Source: Paraburkholderia madseniana
Lineage (GTDB): Bacteria; Pseudomonadota; Gammaproteobacteria; Burkholderiales; Burkholderiaceae
Assembly (NCBI RefSeq): GCF_009690905.1
Contig: NZ_VOSW01000099.1
Location: forward strand, 1 to 34,110
Direction of reading: 5' to 3'
DNA length: 34,110 nt
The notes beneath the pieces are model-generated. The model saw only the letters and a list, made by a program, of their open reading frames with translations, ran no database searches and was not told the origin of the DNA. Positions 1 to 9,715 of this stretch are shown here, piece by piece. Position numbers and translations under genes: made by a program. Numbering within the stretch: the first letter of the stretch is position 1; each line of letters starts with the position of its first letter.

Positions 1-2
1 GC

Positions 3-2738
3 AACGTCGTCGTGAACAACGACGGAGGGCTGGGCGGTGGACAGGGTGAACCCGGAACGACCACAACCGGCATCGCCGCCGGCGTTCCCGGCTCCGGCCT
101 GTTGGTCCTCGGTTCGGATAATACGATCAATAATTCGGCCAACGGCGTCATTGCTGCTGGGGGAGTCTCGCCAGGCGTTGCTTTGGGCACGGCGCTCTAC
201 GTCGCCGGCAACAATAACAGTATTTTCGATGCCGGCTCCATCCTCGGTAGCACCGGCAGTGGAGGGTTTTTCGGCGATGCGGTCGAGCTTGCGGGCAACA
301 ACAACAGGTTCGAATTGCAGGATGGCGCTGGTTTTCATGGCAACGTCGTCTCAACCGGGCAGAACAATATTTTCGCGCTCGGCGGCGCGGCCAACGGTAC
401 CTTCGATCTTTCCTCGATCGTTTCGTCGATCGATGCGACGAGCAACGCGACGCAATTCGCCGGTTTTAGCCAGTATCAAAAGACTGGCACCAGCACCTGG
501 ACGGCGACCGGCGCCGTTGGCGACAGCACGCCGTGGGCGATCGAGCAAGGCACGCTGGCGCTGAGCGGCACCGGCGACCTCAGCGCCGCGAGCAGCGTGA
601 CCGTTGGCACGGGCGCGACGACTGGCACGCTCGATATTTCGGGTGTAACTGCAAGCACGTCGACGCTCCAGAGCCTTGCCGGCAATGCATCGGGGCAGGT
701 CGTGCTCGGCAGCAAAACGCTGAACATCTCGAACGGCCAGAACCAGAATTTCCAGGGGGTGATTTCCGGCACGGGCGGGGTCACGATGTCAGGCGGCGAG
801 CAGACGTTGTCGGGCGCGAACACCTATAGCGGCGGTACCTTGCTCAACGGCGGGATTCTCTCGATCGCTTCCGACAGCAATCTTGGGGCTTCGACAGGCG
901 CTCTCGCGTTCAACGGCGGCACGCTCGAGAATACGGCGAGCACCCAGTCATCGCGTGCGGTGACACTCGATGCCGGCGGCGGCACGTTCCAGACCGATGC
1001 GGATCTCACGCTCACCGGTCCGATTACTGGAACGGGCGCGCTCACCAAGACCGGCGCCGGCGTGCTGATCACGACTGCCGATAACACCTACACGGGTGAC
1101 ACGACGATCGCGTCCGGCACGCTTGCGGTTGGCGATGCAAGCCACCCAGGCGCCGCACTTTCCGGCGGCGGCGCAACCCAGGTCGATGCGGGCGCGACGC
1201 TCGGCGGCTACGGCAGCGTCACCGGCACCGTGACCAATAACGGCACCGTCGCCGTGGCCAATGCGGTACCGGGTTTCGCAGGCAATGCCAATGGCAACTT
1301 CGCGATCAACGGCACGTTGACCAGCAATGGCCTCGTGAGCGTCGGCGGGACGGGTGTCGGCAATGCGCTGGTCGTGACGAACTATGTGGGCGGCGCGGGC
1401 AGCACCATCAACCTCAACACCTACCTGGGGGGCGACGGTTCGCCGTCGGACCTCGTGAAGATCAATGGCGGCACCGCCACCGGCTCGTCGCGCCTGACTT
1501 TCCACAATGTCGGCGGCGCGGGTGCGGTCACCACCGGTAACGGTATTCTGGTCGTCGATGCCATCAATGGCGGCACTACAGCGGCGGGCGCATTCACAGG
1601 AGGGGTGGCGGTTGGCCCTTACCAGTATTCGCTCTACCGTGGCGCGGCCGACGGCTCGGATTCCAACGACTACTATCTGCGTTCGACGATCGATTGCACC
1701 GCCGCGCCGGCAGTATGCGGTTCTCCTACTCCCACTCCCTTTACCACCATACCGGACTACCGGTCGGGCATTTCGCTCTATATGGCGGTGCCGTCGATGG
1801 CGCTCAACTACGGCGAGAGCCTGATGGACATCCTGCAGCAGCGGATGGGCGAAGACGAGCAGTTCGAGAGCCGCGGCTCGAAGAACGACGGCACCTGGGG
1901 GCGCGTCATCGCCCAGCATGGTTGGCGCAACGGCGGTGCGCTCGGCATCTACGGCACCCGGGGGCCGAGCTTCAACTACGATACCTACGCGGCGCAGGGA
2001 GGCATCGACGTCTACCGCAATCAGCGTAAGGATGGCAGCCGTGATTTCGCGGGCGTGTATGGCGCGGTTGGCCAGATCTCCGGCGACGTGACGAACTTCG
2101 ACGGCGCCCCGGCCGGGCGCGACCAGCTTACCGGCTATACGCTCGGCGGCTACTGGACGCATTTCGGCGCGTCGGGCTGGTATCTCGACGCCCAGGCACA
2201 AGGCACCCGGTATGACGTCAACGCGAGTTCGCCGAGCGACATGACGCTGAAGACCAGCGGCTACGGCCTCGGTTCGTCGCTGCAGGGCGGCTACCCGATT
2301 CCGCTGCCGAACAACTGGAGCATCGTGCCACAGGCACAGCTCGTCTATCAGAACCTTTCCCTCAACGATTCAGGCGACACGGCCTCCAGCGTGTATTTCC
2401 ATAACGCCAACTCGCTTGCTGGCCGGATCGGGGCTGAGGTCAAAAAAAGCTGGCTGTTCGACTCGTCTTCCACGCATGCGCAGATTTTGAACACGTGGTT
2501 TCGCACCGATCTCCGCCAGGAGTTCGTGGCCAATCCGCGTGTGTCGTTCTCGTCGGCGACGGGCCCCGTGGCGTTCGAGTCCGATTCGCGCGGGTCCCAG
2601 GTCGAGCTGAGCGCCGGTGTTACCGCCCAGTTCCGAAGCGTCGCTTTCTACGCGAGCGCGGGCTACGACTTCGGCGTTGGCGTCGAGAATCACAGCAACG
2701 GCTACGGTGGCAAGGTCGGATTGCGTTACAACTGGTGA
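3..2738 (+). CDS. Autotransporter (type Va), 3' part; passenger with PATR-type repeats plus C-terminal beta-barrel
   Basis: The reading frame is open to the left edge, so the start and signal peptide lie outside the window; the GTG at 12 is only an internal in-frame codon. The visible 908 residues begin with a Gly/Asn/Ser/Thr-rich passenger of beta-helix character (repeated GNNN motifs). Two passenger-associated repeats follow at about residues 253-290 (GANTYSGGTLLNGG) and 333-375 (DNTYTGDTTIASGTLAVGD). After a Pro/Thr linker (PTPTPFTT, about 575-585) comes the 12-stranded-type translocator domain, about 630-908, ending in YNW. The terminal aromatic is the usual signal for outer-membrane barrel assembly. 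By family knowledge the barrel inserts in the outer membrane and exposes the passenger, often an adhesin; the ligand cannot be read from sequence. A hairpin terminator follows 30 bases after the stop, before a convergent NRPS-like gene. Confidence 0.93.
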   Translation, partial: NVVVNNDGGLGGGQGEPGTTTTGIAAGVPGSGLLVLGSDNTINNSANGVIAAGGVSPGVALGTALYVAGNNNSIFDAGSILGSTGSGGFFGDAVELAGNNNRFELQDGAGFHGNVVSTGQNNIFALGGAANGTFDLSSIVSSIDATSNATQFAGFSQYQKTGTSTWTATGAVGDSTPWAIEQGTLALSGTGDLSAASSVTVGTGATTGTLDISGVTASTSTLQSLAGNASGQVVLGSKTLNISNGQNQNFQGVISGTGGVTMSGGEQTLSGANTYSGGTLLNGGILSIASDSNLGASTGALAFNGGTLENTASTQSSRAVTLDAGGGTFQTDADLTLTGPITGTGALTKTGAGVLITTADNTYTGDTTIASGTLAVGDASHPGAALSGGGATQVDAGATLGGYGSVTGTVTNNGTVAVANAVPGFAGNANGNFAINGTLTSNGLVSVGGTGVGNALVVTNYVGGAGSTINLNTYLGGDGSPSDLVKINGGTATGSSRLTFHNVGGAGAVTTGNGILVVDAINGGTTAAGAFTGGVAVGPYQYSLYRGAADGSDSNDYYLRSTIDCTAAPAVCGSPTPTPFTTIPDYRSGISLYMAVPSMALNYGESLMDILQQRMGEDEQFESRGSKNDGTWGRVIAQHGWRNGGALGIYGTRGPSFNYDTYAAQGGIDVYRNQRKDGSRDFAGVYGAVGQISGDVTNFDGAPAGRDQLTGYTLGGYWTHFGASGWYLDAQAQGTRYDVNASSPSDMTLKTSGYGLGSSLQGGYPIPLPNNWSIVPQAQLVYQNLSLNDSGDTASSVYFHNANSLAGRIGAEVKKSWLFDSSSTHAQILNTWFRTDLRQEFVANPRVSFSSATGPVAFESDSRGSQVELSAGVTAQFRSVAFYASAGYDFGVGVENHSNGYGGKVGLRYNW

Positions 2739-2768
2739 TAAACCGGGGGTCGGTTGCGCGGGATGTGC

Positions 2769-2791
2769 CAGTCCCGCGCACCGCGGGACTG
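2769..2791. terminator. Hairpin between convergent autotransporter and NRPS-like genes
   Basis: A perfect 10-bp stem (CAGTCCCGCG with its complement) closes a 3-base loop (CAC). It sits 30 bases after the autotransporter stop and 26 bases before the end of the opposing gene. The T tract is weak on both strands, so this could be a bidirectional intrinsic terminator or a transcript-end stabilising hairpin. Confidence 0.55.
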
Positions 2792-2816
2792 TTGTCGCAC
2801 GAGTTTGACGCAGCCG

Positions 2817-5816
2817 TTACCCAACGGCGGCGGAAACGCCGATCGATTCAGCCAGATACTTTTCCAGTTCCTCTCTCGTGAACACGGGTTCATTGATCCC
2901 GCTGCCCGCGAGAAACTTGGACACGTTGCTGCAGTCCCACCGATACGTGTCTTGATAGAGCTCCACGGTGGAACGGCCGTCGTACATGTTATCGACGAAC
3001 AGGCTCAGCAACGGAAACAGCGGCGCTTCGCTGTCATGCTTCCACATCGCGAGCCATTCGCTGAACGGGACGAAATCGAATTTAAAGCCGAAGTGCCGCT
3101 CAAGTAGTGAGAAGAACTGCGTCAATGTCAGGTTATTCCGGTCGGAATGAATGAGATTGAACTTGGTGCCGAGGCACGCAGGATTCCTCGAAATATGGGC
3201 GATGGCGCGCACCATGTAGTCGACCGTCGTCAATCCCTCCCGCAGTTCGCGCAGGTTGGGTACCGCCCGCAGCCTGATGCAGGTCTCGACCAGCCGGCCC
3301 CACCATTGATAGCTTGCGCCAAGCCCCGTATCGCTGTTGAACGTGGCGTAGCCGAGCCGGAATGTCGCGAGCGGCAGCCCCATCGAAGACGCAAGATCGG
3401 CAATCTTCTCCATCACCCATTTGCTGCGGACATAGCCGATATCGGTCATCACGGCCGGAAGATTCTGGTCGATGTCGTCGCCCTCGGTCATCACCGTCTT
3501 TCCCGTATGCAGATGACCCCAGCTGTACACGGAAATCGTGGACAGAAGCATCAGTGCCTTCAGCTTGTCGCGGGCGGCAAACGCGATGACTTCCTTCAGG
3601 GCATCGACATTGTCCCGTTTCATGTACGAGTACGGCTGGATGAAGTTCACGGCACTGGCCGAGTGGTAAATCACATCCGTGTCCCGGCAGAGCGCAAGGT
3701 AGTCGTCGTGCGCCATGCCGAATTCAGGAAGCGACAGATCGGCTGCATGCGCGATGATCCGGCGCTTCTGCCCAGGTTCGATGCGATAGGTCCGCAACGC
3801 CTCGTCGATTCTCGATGCGGCGATGCTGTCATTCGCCGCTCGCACCGTGCAATGCACGAGCGCGTTGGTTGTGCGCAGAAGCTCGTCAAGCAGATGGACC
3901 CCGACAAATCCCGTCGCGCCGGTCAGCACGACCGCGCGCGGTTCGCGCAGCCGGCTGTTGTCGAACGGTTGCTTGAACGTGATTCCGCGCCGAAGCTCGA
4001 TGTCACGCTGCAACGCGTGGACCGGCTCGGCGTCCAGTCGCGGCTGCGCCGCGCGCGAGCGCCCTTCGAGGCGTTGCGCAAGTGCCGTAGCGTTTTGGCA
4101 TTCGTAGACGTCGCGGATATAGACCTTTTCTCCCAACTGCCCGGTCATCGTCGACACCAGCTGCGCCACGAGCAGGGAGTCACCGCCGATGTCGAAGAAG
4201 CTGTCATGCGCTCCGAAGTCGCGATGTCCGAGCACGCTCGCAAACGCGTCCAGAACCGGCTTTTCCCGCGCGCCGGGTTGCGGTATTTGACTGCTGGCGT
4301 CGCGGGCGGCGCTCACGTGTCGGGCCCGCAAGAGCGCTTTGTCGGTCTTGCCATTGACCGTCAACGGAATATCGGCAAGATCGATGTAGCGGGAGGGGCG
4401 CATGTAGTCCGGCAGGCGCGCGCGCGCGTCGGCCCTGATCTGCTGGACGACCGATTCGAACATCGCGTCGCGGTTCTCCCGCACGACACACGCCACGATT
4501 TCCTTGCGGGCATCTGCCTCTTCGCTGATCACGATCACAGCCGCTTTTCTGACGGACGGCAGCCTGGCAAGGAACGCCTCGATTTCCCCGAGTTCCACAC
4601 GGTTGCCACGGATTTTGACCTGATCGTCGGTGCGCCCGAGATATTGGACCGTGCCGTCCGGCAGCCAGCGCGCGAGGTCGCCGGTGCGGTACATGCGCGC
4701 CCCGTGCTTTAGCGGATGCGGCGGGAATTTCTCACGCGTAAGCGCTTCGTTGTTCAGGTAGCCTCTTGCGAGGCAGGAACCGGCGATAAACAGTTCACCT
4801 GTCTCGCCGTCCTTCGGCTGTTCCAGCCGGTCGGTCAGAATCAGAATTTCCGTGTCTGTTACCGGTCGGCCGATCGACGCGGGTTTTCCGGACTGCGAAC
4901 CAGGTACGTGATGGACCGTCGCAAAGATGGTGGCTTCTGTCGGCCCATAGTAGTCGATGAGTGCATACGTCAGGCCGTCCGTATCGACTGGCATGAGCTT
5001 TTCGCCAGCCGTAAACAGATACGTGAGAGAAAGCGCTTGATCGCGGCTCGCGCGTACCACGTCCGGCACCATCACCGTCGGGACGAACGCGTGAGTGATG
5101 GCGTTCTTGTGATAGAAGTCGACCAACGCACTCGCGTCGACGCGCGTTTCCTCATCGGGCAGGAACAACGTCGCGCCCGCTGCGAGCGCCGACCATATCT
5201 CCCATTGGCAGACATCGAACCCGAGGCCTGCCATCACAGGCATGCGACTGTCGGCTGTGACCGAAAACTTTTCGTTATGCCACTGAACGAGGCGGGAGAC
5301 CGAATGATGTTCGATCATGACGCCCTTGGGCACGCCCGTCGTCCCCGATGTAAAGATCACGTACATGAGATCGTCGGCTGACGGCTCGCCACTGACCGCT
5401 GCACGGGCTGTCGACGATGAGGAATCCGTCAACGAAGAGACGCTTGCATAGGTGAACGCCGCGGCATCCGGTTTGCGGGGGCAATCCAGAGCCGTCAGGA
5501 CGATACGGGAGCCGCTCTCCGCAATGAGGTATTGCTTTCGTACCGCGGGATACCGGCTATCGATCGGAATGTAGGCCGCATTCGCTTTCAGCACGCCGAC
5601 CATCGCGACGATGAAATCGACGGACCTCGTGCCTTCGACAGGAACCACACTGCCCGAGCCTAAGCCATGAGAGGCCAGAAACCGGGCCACCGCGTCGCTT
5701 CTGCGGGACAACTCTTGATACGTGAGCGTGTCCGAGCCGCTGGAAAGGGCCGTCGCATTCGGCGCGGCCGCTACCCGGTCCATGAAAAGATTCAGCACGG
5801 TTCTATCGATCTGCAT
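2817..5816 (-). CDS. NRPS-like enzyme: adenylation - peptidyl carrier - thioester reductase (A-T-R)
   Basis: A 999-residue protein predicted to activate a carboxylic or amino acid with ATP, load it on a phosphopantetheine arm and release it by NAD(P)H reduction as an aldehyde or alcohol. Adenylation motifs: YVIFTSGTTGVPKG (about 150-163), YGPTEATIFAT (about 289), YRTGDLARW and DDQVKIRGNRVELGEIE (about 395), NGKTDK (about 487). The carrier motif FFDIGGDSLL (about 538-548) has the modifiable Ser. The reductase domain has the nucleotide loop VVLTGATGFVG (about 628-638) and the SDR Tyr/Lys in YVRSKW (about 794-798). Aligned by eye to the GrsA Phe pocket, the specificity residues read D-V-W-F-F-A-Y-I-F-K; I cannot assign a substrate. 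There is no condensation domain and no partner biosynthetic gene nearby. I chose ATG 5816, which has GGA at -10 to -8; ATG 5828 is an alternative, and the longer upstream extension looks non-coding. Confidence 0.93.
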   Translation of the reverse strand: MQIDRTVLNLFMDRVAAAPNATALSSGSDTLTYQELSRRSDAVARFLASHGLGSGSVVPVEGTRSVDFIVAMVGVLKANAAYIPIDSRYPAVRKQYLIAESGSRIVLTALDCPRKPDAAAFTYASVSSLTDSSSSTARAAVSGEPSADDLMYVIFTSGTTGVPKGVMIEHHSVSRLVQWHNEKFSVTADSRMPVMAGLGFDVCQWEIWSALAAGATLFLPDEETRVDASALVDFYHKNAITHAFVPTVMVPDVVRASRDQALSLTYLFTAGEKLMPVDTDGLTYALIDYYGPTEATIFATVHHVPGSQSGKPASIGRPVTDTEILILTDRLEQPKDGETGELFIAGSCLARGYLNNEALTREKFPPHPLKHGARMYRTGDLARWLPDGTVQYLGRTDDQVKIRGNRVELGEIEAFLARLPSVRKAAVIVISEEADARKEIVACVVRENRDAMFESVVQQIRADARARLPDYMRPSRYIDLADIPLTVNGKTDKALLRARHVSAARDASSQIPQPGAREKPVLDAFASVLGHRDFGAHDSFFDIGGDSLLVAQLVSTMTGQLGEKVYIRDVYECQNATALAQRLEGRSRAAQPRLDAEPVHALQRDIELRRGITFKQPFDNSRLREPRAVVLTGATGFVGVHLLDELLRTTNALVHCTVRAANDSIAASRIDEALRTYRIEPGQKRRIIAHAADLSLPEFGMAHDDYLALCRDTDVIYHSASAVNFIQPYSYMKRDNVDALKEVIAFAARDKLKALMLLSTISVYSWGHLHTGKTVMTEGDDIDQNLPAVMTDIGYVRSKWVMEKIADLASSMGLPLATFRLGYATFNSDTGLGASYQWWGRLVETCIRLRAVPNLRELREGLTTVDYMVRAIAHISRNPACLGTKFNLIHSDRNNLTLTQFFSLLERHFGFKFDFVPFSEWLAMWKHDSEAPLFPLLSLFVDNMYDGRSTVELYQDTYRWDCSNVSKFLAGSGINEPVFTREELEKYLAESIGVSAAVG

Positions 5817-6001
5817 GAGTTTTTCCATTGCGTGATTGCATGAATTTGCACCGGAATCATTGAGCCGGACAGACCGGGCGGCAACTATCAAAGCGTATAG
5901 GCACATGCATCGGGCGGACCATCCTTTTGGGGTGTCGCCCATATGAGATTGGGCGCAGGCGGGGAATTTCCTGGTGCCTAATGGAAGTTCCGGAAACCAG
6001 A

Positions 6002-6259
6002 ATGGATGCTGCGATGCCTGAGATTCAGAATGACAAAAGCGACGCACCGCAATTTGCGGGCTGGCTACGCGTGCTTTACAGGGAGTCGGCCACGGCGTGC
6101 ATACAGCGGCTCGATGGAAGGGTGCGCCACGACGAGCTGCTCGAGAACATACACGCCGCGTTTGGGCCGGATTGCGTCGTGCAGATTACGGGAGGCCGTG
6201 TGAGGGTCGTTCACGAGAGCGTGACAGGCTGGTTTGAGCTGTCCGATCCGTGCGCGTGA
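6002..6259 (+). CDS. Small hypothetical protein (85 aa)
   Basis: Not recognised. ATG 6002 has a GGAA about 7 bases upstream; ATG 5981 and ATG 6014 are alternatives. The product is mixed alpha/beta in character (QFAGWLRVLYRES then RHDELLENIHAAFGP then short strands), with no signal peptide or membrane segment. It is transcribed divergently from the NRPS-like gene (186 bases between starts). Its stop directly abuts the end of the opposing hybrid kinase gene, with no bases between. Tight fit between two real genes and ordinary codon use support it being coding. It is not a recognisable MbtH-like or carrier protein. Confidence 0.55.
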   Translation: MDAAMPEIQNDKSDAPQFAGWLRVLYRESATACIQRLDGRVRHDELLENIHAAFGPDCVVQITGGRVRVVHESVTGWFELSDPCA

Positions 6260-9200
6260 CTACGAGTTCGCGGCGACGATCTCGCTCAGCGCCGCCGCCA
6301 GTTCCTCGAACTTTGCGCTCAGCGCTTCCCAACGGCTTTCTGCGCAAAGCGATTGAAGCGAAAGACACTCGGCGGCCTCTGCATCGAGCCCCATCGCCAG
6401 CAATGCGCCCTGAAGCCGATGAAGGCTGCGGCGGCTGCGGCTGCGGTCGCGGCTCGCGAGTGCTTGCCGGATCGAGCGATAATCGCGGGGCCAGCTTTCG
6501 GCGAATACTCCGCGCAACGCGTCATCCACGCGGGTGACTGGCGCAGCGGCGGACCAGTCCTGCCCGCTGCGTGCCGAGGCTTTGATGGCGCTCGCCCTCT
6601 GCAGCGCGTCATTCAGGTCGGCCAGCAGCACGGGCTTGCGCATGATGCGCGAGAACCGCGTCGCGGCTTCGGGCGCAATGTCGTCGGCGCCGGCCGCCGT
6701 TGTCGCGATCACGAATGCGTGCGGATCGCGCCGGCGGATCTCGTCGAGCAGTCCGACGCCATCGAGATACGGCATGCCGATATCGGTGATGACGGCGTCG
6801 GGCCTGCGTTCGAGCCACATCTCAAGCGCCTCGCGTCCGTCGTTCGCGCTTCGCACCGAGGTAAAGCCCAGCGCCTCCAGCTGATGCGCGATGAGCACGC
6901 GATTGACGGGGTCGTCCTCGGCAGTCAGGATTTCCAGCCCTGAAGTGTCGCCCCGTGCGTCGCGCACCGGGCTGTCCGGTCCCGACGCGGCGTTGCCAGC
7001 CAGCGTAAGCAGCGCGGAGAGCAGGGTATCGCTCGAGTAGGGGGTGACCGTGAGGCCGTCCGCGCTCGGCGCGGGCGTAACGGGGCCGCGGGGCGTGATC
7101 TGGATCGTGCCGAAGCGGGGCGGTGGGGCGTACGCTGTGACGCGCGAATCGTCGGCTTCGTCATGATCGGTTGCCGCGATACGTATGTCGGGAACGTCGA
7201 TGTCGTCTTCGTTCTGAACGAGCGTTGCGCCCCAGCGCTCAAGCCGGCCGCGCAACATTTGCACAAGCCGGCGATCTTTGCTGACGATGTCGATCGACAC
7301 GTTCGTCAGCGGCGGCATGTCAGCGACCCCGGTATCCTCGGGCGCGCACAGCGGCAACTCGATGCCAAATACGCTGCCCACGTCTGGCTCGCTGTTCAGC
7401 GTGATGCGTCCGCCCATCAACTCGGCCAGACTGCGGCACAGGAACAGTCCAAGTCCGGATCCGCCAAAGCGGCGGCTGATCGACGCGTCGGCCTGCGTCA
7501 GCGGCTTGAAAACCATCGCCTGCAATGCGGACGGAATGCCGATACCGGTGTCGGCGACTTCAATTCTTACCCATTTGCTGCGTCCGTCCTGCGATAGCAG
7601 GCGCGTCGACACGGTGATCCAGCCGTGTTGCGTGAACTTCGCCGCATTGTTGACGAGGTTTTGCAGGATCTGCATCAGACGATGGTCGTCGCCTTCAAGC
7701 AGACGGTCGAGCTCGGGATCCGTGTAGCAATGCAAAGCGAGATTTCGACCTTGTACCGTAGGCGCGAACTGCTGCGCGCAATGTTCGACCACACGATTCA
7801 GGCAGATTGACTGCGGATTGATCGTCAGCGCGTTCGCCTCTATCTGCGTCGCGTCGAGTAAATCGCCGATCAGCGAGTCGAGCGAATCGAACGCACGGCG
7901 GATCATCATCACGTGCTCGCGCTGCCGGTCATCTAGTTCGCCGCGCTCGAGCAGTTCCAGATGGCCCGTGACGCCGTGTACAGGTGTCCTGATCTCGTGA
8001 CTCATGATCGCGATGAACATCGATTTCTCTTTGTTCGCGCGGTCCGCAGCGCGGCGCGCTTCAATGAGCATCGTTTCAGCGGCCTTGCGCTCGGTGATAT
8101 CGACCAGCCCGAAAAGAACGGCATCGTGGCCGCGAAACCGCGTCGCCGACGAGGCCACGCCGATATAGCTGTCGCCGGCGCCGGACGTCCAGCGCATTTC
8201 GAAGAAGTTGTGCTGCGGGGTCGGGTTGTCCGGCAACGCGCGCGCCGTTTCGCGTCGATCGCAAACGGCTGTTTCATAAAAGCGGAGATGCTCGGCCGCG
8301 TCGGGACCTGTCAGCAAATGCTTTGCAACGGCATTCTCAAGCACGATCGAGCGCTGCGCGAGGTCGAACACGGCGATGCCCACCGGCGCGGTATCCACGA
8401 TGGAGCGATTGAACTGCTCGGCTTCCACCAGTTTTTCTGCATCGCGTTCGAAGGGCTTTGCGACGCGCCGGTCGAAATAGGCGACACCTGTCCACAGCAG
8501 CGCCAGCGCAGCGACGCAAAGCAGCAGCGCTGCTTCGATATCGCCACGCATGCTGCTTGCGACCTCCTTCCAGTCGAATAATGCGTAGACGGCAATCCAG
8601 CCGGGGCCATCGATGCGTTGCGCGACGATAAAGGTCAAGCCGTTGCGGATAACCGTTCTTGTGTCGCCCGTTCCTTTCAGTCGGGAAGCTGCCGCTTCGA
8701 CCGCCGCGAGCAGGCGCGCGTCCGTCGGCGACCGGGACACGTTGGCGATGGGTCTCAACTCGCTGCTGTCGAGTACGAAAAACCCATCCGGGCGCGACGA
8801 TCGCATGAAATATTGAAGAAACTGGTCGGTCGGAATAGTGGCTACGATGGTCGCCATCCGCTGCCGGCCGCGGAAGACCGGCAGAACGATTTCCGCCAGA
8901 ATTTGCCGATGGACGGGATCTTTCACCGACGACCATATCGGCCGCTTTGCGCGCAACACCTCGGACGTCCGGTGTTCGAGGAGAGGTTCGACGCGATCGG
9001 TTTGCGAGCGGATGAACGCGGGCACGCCCTGCGCTTTTACATTCGCGGGGTCGAAAGGCGGCCGCACGGGTGCGGCCGCCAGGAAGGACCGGTCCGGCGA
9101 ATAGACGAACCCCGAAACGGTGATGTCACGATGCAGATCGAATGCCGGCGCGGCGGAAATCCCGCGCACAATGTGGAGCATCGTGCCGAGTTCCGTTGTG

Positions 9201-9583
9201 TTCTGAATGGTCCCGGGCGTGACGGCAAGCAGGAATGGCGTAGCCGAAAGATCCGCGCCACTGACGGCAACGCCATCGTGCCGGCGCAGTTCGTCCCGGT
9301 AGCGCGACAGCGGAATGATTTCCTGCCGGCGAAAGGTCCAGTTGCCTTCATACAGGTCGACCATGCTCATCAGTCTGGATGACAATCGAACCGTCTCCGA
9401 CTGGACGCGTTCCTGATTCCGGACGAAAGTACTTTCCTTTTCCTCTATCACGTGCGCAAGCGAGCTGCTGACGAAAAGCACGGTGGCGCTGCCGATCGTG
9501 GCGGAAAGCAGCAGCGCAAACCCGTACAGCATGCGCCGATGAAAACGCGCAGTCTGGGCAAGCGAGCGTTGCGATGGAAACAC
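6260..9583 (-). CDS. Hybrid sensor histidine kinase with PAS, receiver and Hpt domains (RcsC/BvgS-like)
   Basis: A 1107-residue inner-membrane sensor. A first membrane helix (about 17-42) is followed by a periplasmic sensing region of roughly 300 residues, dCACHE-like in size. A second helix lies at about 347-370 (EAALLLCVAALALLWTGVAYF) and a PAS domain at about 390-500. HisKA has the phospho-acceptor His in MSHEIRTP (about 527). The ATPase motifs are LQNLVNNAAKF (about 637), DTGIGIP (about 676) and GGSGLGLFLC (about 706). A degenerate receiver-like stretch (about 755-870) precedes a full receiver (EDDPVNR; phospho-Asp in VITDIGMPYLDG about 934; Lys in MRKPV about 980). A C-terminal Hpt carries His about 1055 in HRLQG, where the usual Lys is Gln. 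The start is GTG 9583 with a GGGGA ribosome site. The gene is divergent from the RcsB-like regulator, its likely phosphorelay partner. Confidence 0.93.
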   Translation of the reverse strand: MFPSQRSLAQTARFHRRMLYGFALLLSATIGSATVLFVSSSLAHVIEEKESTFVRNQERVQSETVRLSSRLMSMVDLYEGNWTFRRQEIIPLSRYRDELRRHDGVAVSGADLSATPFLLAVTPGTIQNTTELGTMLHIVRGISAAPAFDLHRDITVSGFVYSPDRSFLAAAPVRPPFDPANVKAQGVPAFIRSQTDRVEPLLEHRTSEVLRAKRPIWSSVKDPVHRQILAEIVLPVFRGRQRMATIVATIPTDQFLQYFMRSSRPDGFFVLDSSELRPIANVSRSPTDARLLAAVEAAASRLKGTGDTRTVIRNGLTFIVAQRIDGPGWIAVYALFDWKEVASSMRGDIEAALLLCVAALALLWTGVAYFDRRVAKPFERDAEKLVEAEQFNRSIVDTAPVGIAVFDLAQRSIVLENAVAKHLLTGPDAAEHLRFYETAVCDRRETARALPDNPTPQHNFFEMRWTSGAGDSYIGVASSATRFRGHDAVLFGLVDITERKAAETMLIEARRAADRANKEKSMFIAIMSHEIRTPVHGVTGHLELLERGELDDRQREHVMMIRRAFDSLDSLIGDLLDATQIEANALTINPQSICLNRVVEHCAQQFAPTVQGRNLALHCYTDPELDRLLEGDDHRLMQILQNLVNNAAKFTQHGWITVSTRLLSQDGRSKWVRIEVADTGIGIPSALQAMVFKPLTQADASISRRFGGSGLGLFLCRSLAELMGGRITLNSEPDVGSVFGIELPLCAPEDTGVADMPPLTNVSIDIVSKDRRLVQMLRGRLERWGATLVQNEDDIDVPDIRIAATDHDEADDSRVTAYAPPPRFGTIQITPRGPVTPAPSADGLTVTPYSSDTLLSALLTLAGNAASGPDSPVRDARGDTSGLEILTAEDDPVNRVLIAHQLEALGFTSVRSANDGREALEMWLERRPDAVITDIGMPYLDGVGLLDEIRRRDPHAFVIATTAAGADDIAPEAATRFSRIMRKPVLLADLNDALQRASAIKASARSGQDWSAAAPVTRVDDALRGVFAESWPRDYRSIRQALASRDRSRSRRSLHRLQGALLAMGLDAEAAECLSLQSLCAESRWEALSAKFEELAAALSEIVAANS

Positions 9584-9684
9584 TTTTTTCCCCGGTTCAG
9601 AATGCGCAGATCATTCCGGACGAGCGATGTCTGCGGGGTGATCGATAGGTGCGTGGAGTGTACTGCAGCGACGGAGCACTGCGA

Positions 9685-9715
9685 TTGTCGTCTTTGGGCG
9701 AAAGCCTATATAAAT
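9685..9715 (+). promoter_or_regulatory. Possible sigma70-type promoter for the response regulator
   Basis: Within the 334-base gap between the divergent kinase and regulator genes, TTGTCG at 9685-9690 is followed 18 bases later by TATAAA (9709-9714). It lies about 200 bases before the regulator start, so there would be a long leader. I see no other clear element in this gap. Confidence 0.25.

Noticed and set aside
948..2201. 417-aa open frame antisense to the autotransporter
   Set aside because: Arg/Ala/Val-rich shadow frame of a strongly supported gene; no domain and no ribosome site.
3147..4712. 521-aa open frame antisense to the NRPS-like gene
   Set aside because: Shadow frame: the opposite strand carries a full set of A, T and R motifs, while this product is Arg/His-rich without any family.
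2817..5816. Assignment as a lysine-pathway (alpha-aminoadipate) or aryl carboxylic acid reductase
   Set aside because: The domain order is shared, but the adenylation core motifs read as NRPS-type and the pocket code does not allow a substrate call, so no gene symbol was given.
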